Below are positions 62,526 to 64,000 of a stretch of DNA of 64,000 bases, piece by piece. The first letter of the stretch is position 1; every line of letters starts with the position of its first letter. The DNA is from Streptomyces sp. NBC_00285 (GTDB lineage Bacteria; Actinomycetota; Actinomycetes; Streptomycetales; Streptomycetaceae): the NCBI RefSeq assembly GCF_036174265.1, contig NZ_CP108055.1, positions 8,432,001-8,496,000 on the forward strand, read 5' to 3'. Made by a program: the position numbers and the translations under genes. The notes under the pieces are model-generated. The model was not told the DNA's origin and made no database searches. It saw only the letters and a program-made list of their open reading frames with translations.

Positions 62526-63341
62526 TCAGGCCCCCGGCGGTACCCGGGTCGGCCGACCGGACCCGCGCGTCAGCGCGTACCCGCCGACGCCCGCCAGCGC
62601 GGCCAGCGCGCCGCCCACCGCGGTCCACACCCAACGGTCGGACCACCAGCCGGAGGACCACCCGTCCTCGGGCTCGATGGCGGACAGCACGGCGGACTTC
62701 GAGTCCGTCGAACCGTCGTCCTCCGCCTCGGACTTCACGGCGATGCCCGGCACCAGCGGCTCGGCCAGCGAACCGTCCACCGCGGCCGAACCGCCGATGT
62801 CCTTGGAATCGACCCGCACTTCGGTGCTGACCGGAAGACCGAGGTCGGCCGTCGTGAGGCCGACGACCGTCAGCCGGACGTAGTACGTGCCCGGCAGCGG
62901 GTCGTTGGCCCAGGCCTGTGACCAGGCGCGGACCGTGCGCAGCGTGCAGGCCAGCTCCACCGAGGACGCGTCCGGCGTGGCGGTCCGGGTCTGGGCGCCG
63001 TACTGGCAGGACTGGCGGCGCCGCAGTCCGTCGTACACGTCGACCTGCCAGGTCTCGGTGGCGTGGGTCTCGGGCAGCTTCACCGTCGCCTTGACGGTGG
63101 GACGCTGGCCCGAGTCCGCGGGGAACGACCAGTACAGGTAGTCGCCCGCCGAGCCGTTCGCGGTGGCCGTCTGCCCCTGCTCGATCTCCGTCGCATCACG
63201 GAAGGACGTGCCCGCGAGGGTGGGCGCGGCACTGTCCGTCGAGGCCGAATCCGTGGGCGTCGGCGTCGAGTCGGCCACCGCGGGAGAGACCGCGAGCCCG
63301 AGCAGCAGCGCCGCGGCGCCCACCATACGTGTGATCCGCAT
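62526..63341 (-). CDS. Exported membrane-anchored protein following a VWA gene
   Basis: The 271-residue product has a signal peptide (MRITRMVGAAALLLGLAVSP, then VADS), an extracellular beta-rich part (about 40-200; YLYWSFPADSGQRPTVKATV, YYVRLTVVGLTTADLGLPVS) and a C-terminal membrane helix (WTAVGGALAALAGVGGYALT) followed by a basic tail. The gene start overlaps the stop of the upstream gene (TGATG). The two exported proteins share a YWSFPAD/RWYRVDV-type beta-sandwich pattern and probably act together at the cell surface. No enzyme motif is seen. Confidence 0.75.
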   Translation of the reverse strand: MRITRMVGAAALLLGLAVSPAVADSTPTPTDSASTDSAAPTLAGTSFRDATEIEQGQTATANGSAGDYLYWSFPADSGQRPTVKATVKLPETHATETWQVDVYDGLRRRQSCQYGAQTRTATPDASSVELACTLRTVRAWSQAWANDPLPGTYYVRLTVVGLTTADLGLPVSTEVRVDSKDIGGSAAVDGSLAEPLVPGIAVKSEAEDDGSTDSKSAVLSAIEPEDGWSSGWWSDRWVWTAVGGALAALAGVGGYALTRGSGRPTRVPPGA

Positions 63342-64000
63342 CAGTTGGTCCTCCAGACCGCGAGCCGCCAGCGCGACAGCCAGCCCCACAGCAGACCGGC
63401 GACGAACCCGGCGAGAATCAGCGCGCCGAGCAGCCACCAGCCGCGCCCGAGGCCGAAGGAGGCCACGTCGCTCGCCGTCGACGGCCCGTCCACGACATCG
63501 ACGGTCAGTTCCAGCGGCAGCCCCGGAGCGGTCTTCACCCCGGCGCCCGCCGAATAGGAGTTGGTGACCTGGAGACACACCGTCTCGGCCGCCGTGTCGT
63601 CCTCGTCGCTCTCCGCCTTCGGATACCTGAGCCCCGTGGAGATCATGTCGGCGCGGCCGTTGCCCGCCGCCTCACCGCGCACGATCTCCCGGCCGTGCAC
63701 GGTCACCGCCCGCAGCAGCACCCCGTACGAGGGGTTCACCGTCCGGTCGGCCGCCACGCTCACCGAAGCCCGCAGCTCCTGGCCGGGGTTCACGTCGACC
63801 CGGTACCAGCGCTGCCGGCCGAACTCCTCGCGGTCGGTGTACAGCCCTGACTTCAGCGCGGGCGCGTCGGTGCAGGCGTCGGTGCCCTCGGTGGCCACCG
63901 GCGTCACCACCGGATCGGCCGCCCGGTCCACCAACTGGTTGACCTTGTCGGTGAGTTCGTCGGCGTGCTCGACCGAGGTGTAGGTGCCGCCGGTCGCCTC
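63341..64000 (-). CDS. VWA-type membrane protein (C-terminal part; 5' end outside window)
   Basis: Only the last 219 codons are present. They begin in a helix (SVEHADELTDKVNQLVDRAA) typical of the end of a von Willebrand A domain, then show a beta-sandwich (RWYRVDVNPGQELRASVSVA, CLQVTNSYSAGAGVKTAPGL) and end with one membrane helix (WWLLGALILAGFVAGLLWGW) and a short basic tail. The stop overlaps the start of the next gene. The MIDAS residues of a VWA domain would lie beyond the window, so that assignment is by the tail and context. Confidence 0.65.
   Translation of the reverse strand, partial: EATGGTYTSVEHADELTDKVNQLVDRAADPVVTPVATEGTDACTDAPALKSGLYTDREEFGRQRWYRVDVNPGQELRASVSVAADRTVNPSYGVLLRAVTVHGREIVRGEAAGNGRADMISTGLRYPKAESDEDDTAAETVCLQVTNSYSAGAGVKTAPGLPLELTVDVVDGPSTASDVASFGLGRGWWLLGALILAGFVAGLLWGWLSRWRLAVWRTN

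Overview
The window is high-GC actinobacterial DNA. The gene families (GAF/PAS-PP2C phosphatases with HATPase anti-sigma partners, LAL and GAF-LuxR regulators, the DUF6230/DUF6114 pair, GH46 chitosanase, many GTG starts, leaderless-looking promoters and GTGA/ATGA stop-start overlaps) point to Streptomyces or a close relative. No rRNA, tRNA or CRISPR array was seen.

Layout. 1-4.1 kb is a partner-switching (Rsb-type) stress module: the end of an RsbQ-like hydrolase, a PAS-PP2C phosphatase, a 29-bp tandem repeat that forms a chain of stop/start-overlapping mini-ORFs, a STAS anti-anti-sigma factor, a GAF-type PP2C phosphatase and an HATPase anti-sigma factor. 4.1-10.5 kb holds a YciI-like protein, a membrane fatty-acid desaturase, an N5-(carboxyethyl)ornithine synthase-like dehydrogenase, a scarred stretch with gene remnants and an orphan TetR-type promoter, and a DUF1330 protein. 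10.7-16.7 kb is a five-gene minus-strand operon (SDR, metallo-beta-lactamase fold, alpha/beta hydrolase, PF10118 protein, PDR-type flavin/2Fe-2S reductase) divergent from a TetR regulator across two identical-architecture operators. 17.5-20.4 kb has a second SDR under a dual operator, a SnoaL-like protein and a secreted MRJP-like protein. 20.6-24.6 kb has a TetR/MMPL exporter pair and a MerR regulator; 24.8-27.3 kb the DUF6230-DUF6114-proline-rich trio.

27.4-32.4 kb looks like a decayed integrative island: a truncated lipB abuts a truncated DUF4238 gene, followed by a two-gene coiled-coil/DUF4041-T5orf172 operon and an N-terminally truncated tyrosine integrase. 32.5-44.7 kb has CorA, an HTH_42 protein, a LysE exporter, a secreted trypsin, a giant LAL regulator, a GAF-LuxR regulator divergent from two coupled acyl-CoA synthetases, and a zinc-ribbon nuclease-like protein.

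44.8-53.3 kb is a purine-catabolism/glyoxylate block: gcl facing glxR-hyi, both preceded by paired TTCCG-N5-CGGAA type dyads, then a thiamine-binding-like protein, an HTH protein and uraD-uraH-urate oxidase-8-oxoguanine deaminase. 53.4-64 kb carries chitosanase with an AraC regulator, an NmrA-like protein, a thioesterase, a membrane protein and small helical protein that share a GNQA-type motif (a candidate amyloid-signalling pair), an AlaA-like aminotransferase divergent from an HxlR regulator, and a pair of cell-surface proteins that runs off the end.

The most unusual signals are the 29-bp mini-ORF chain at 1.4 kb, the shared-motif gene pair at 57.7-60.4 kb, the orphan copy of the SDR promoter at 9.6 kb, and the island operon at 28.4-31.1 kb.
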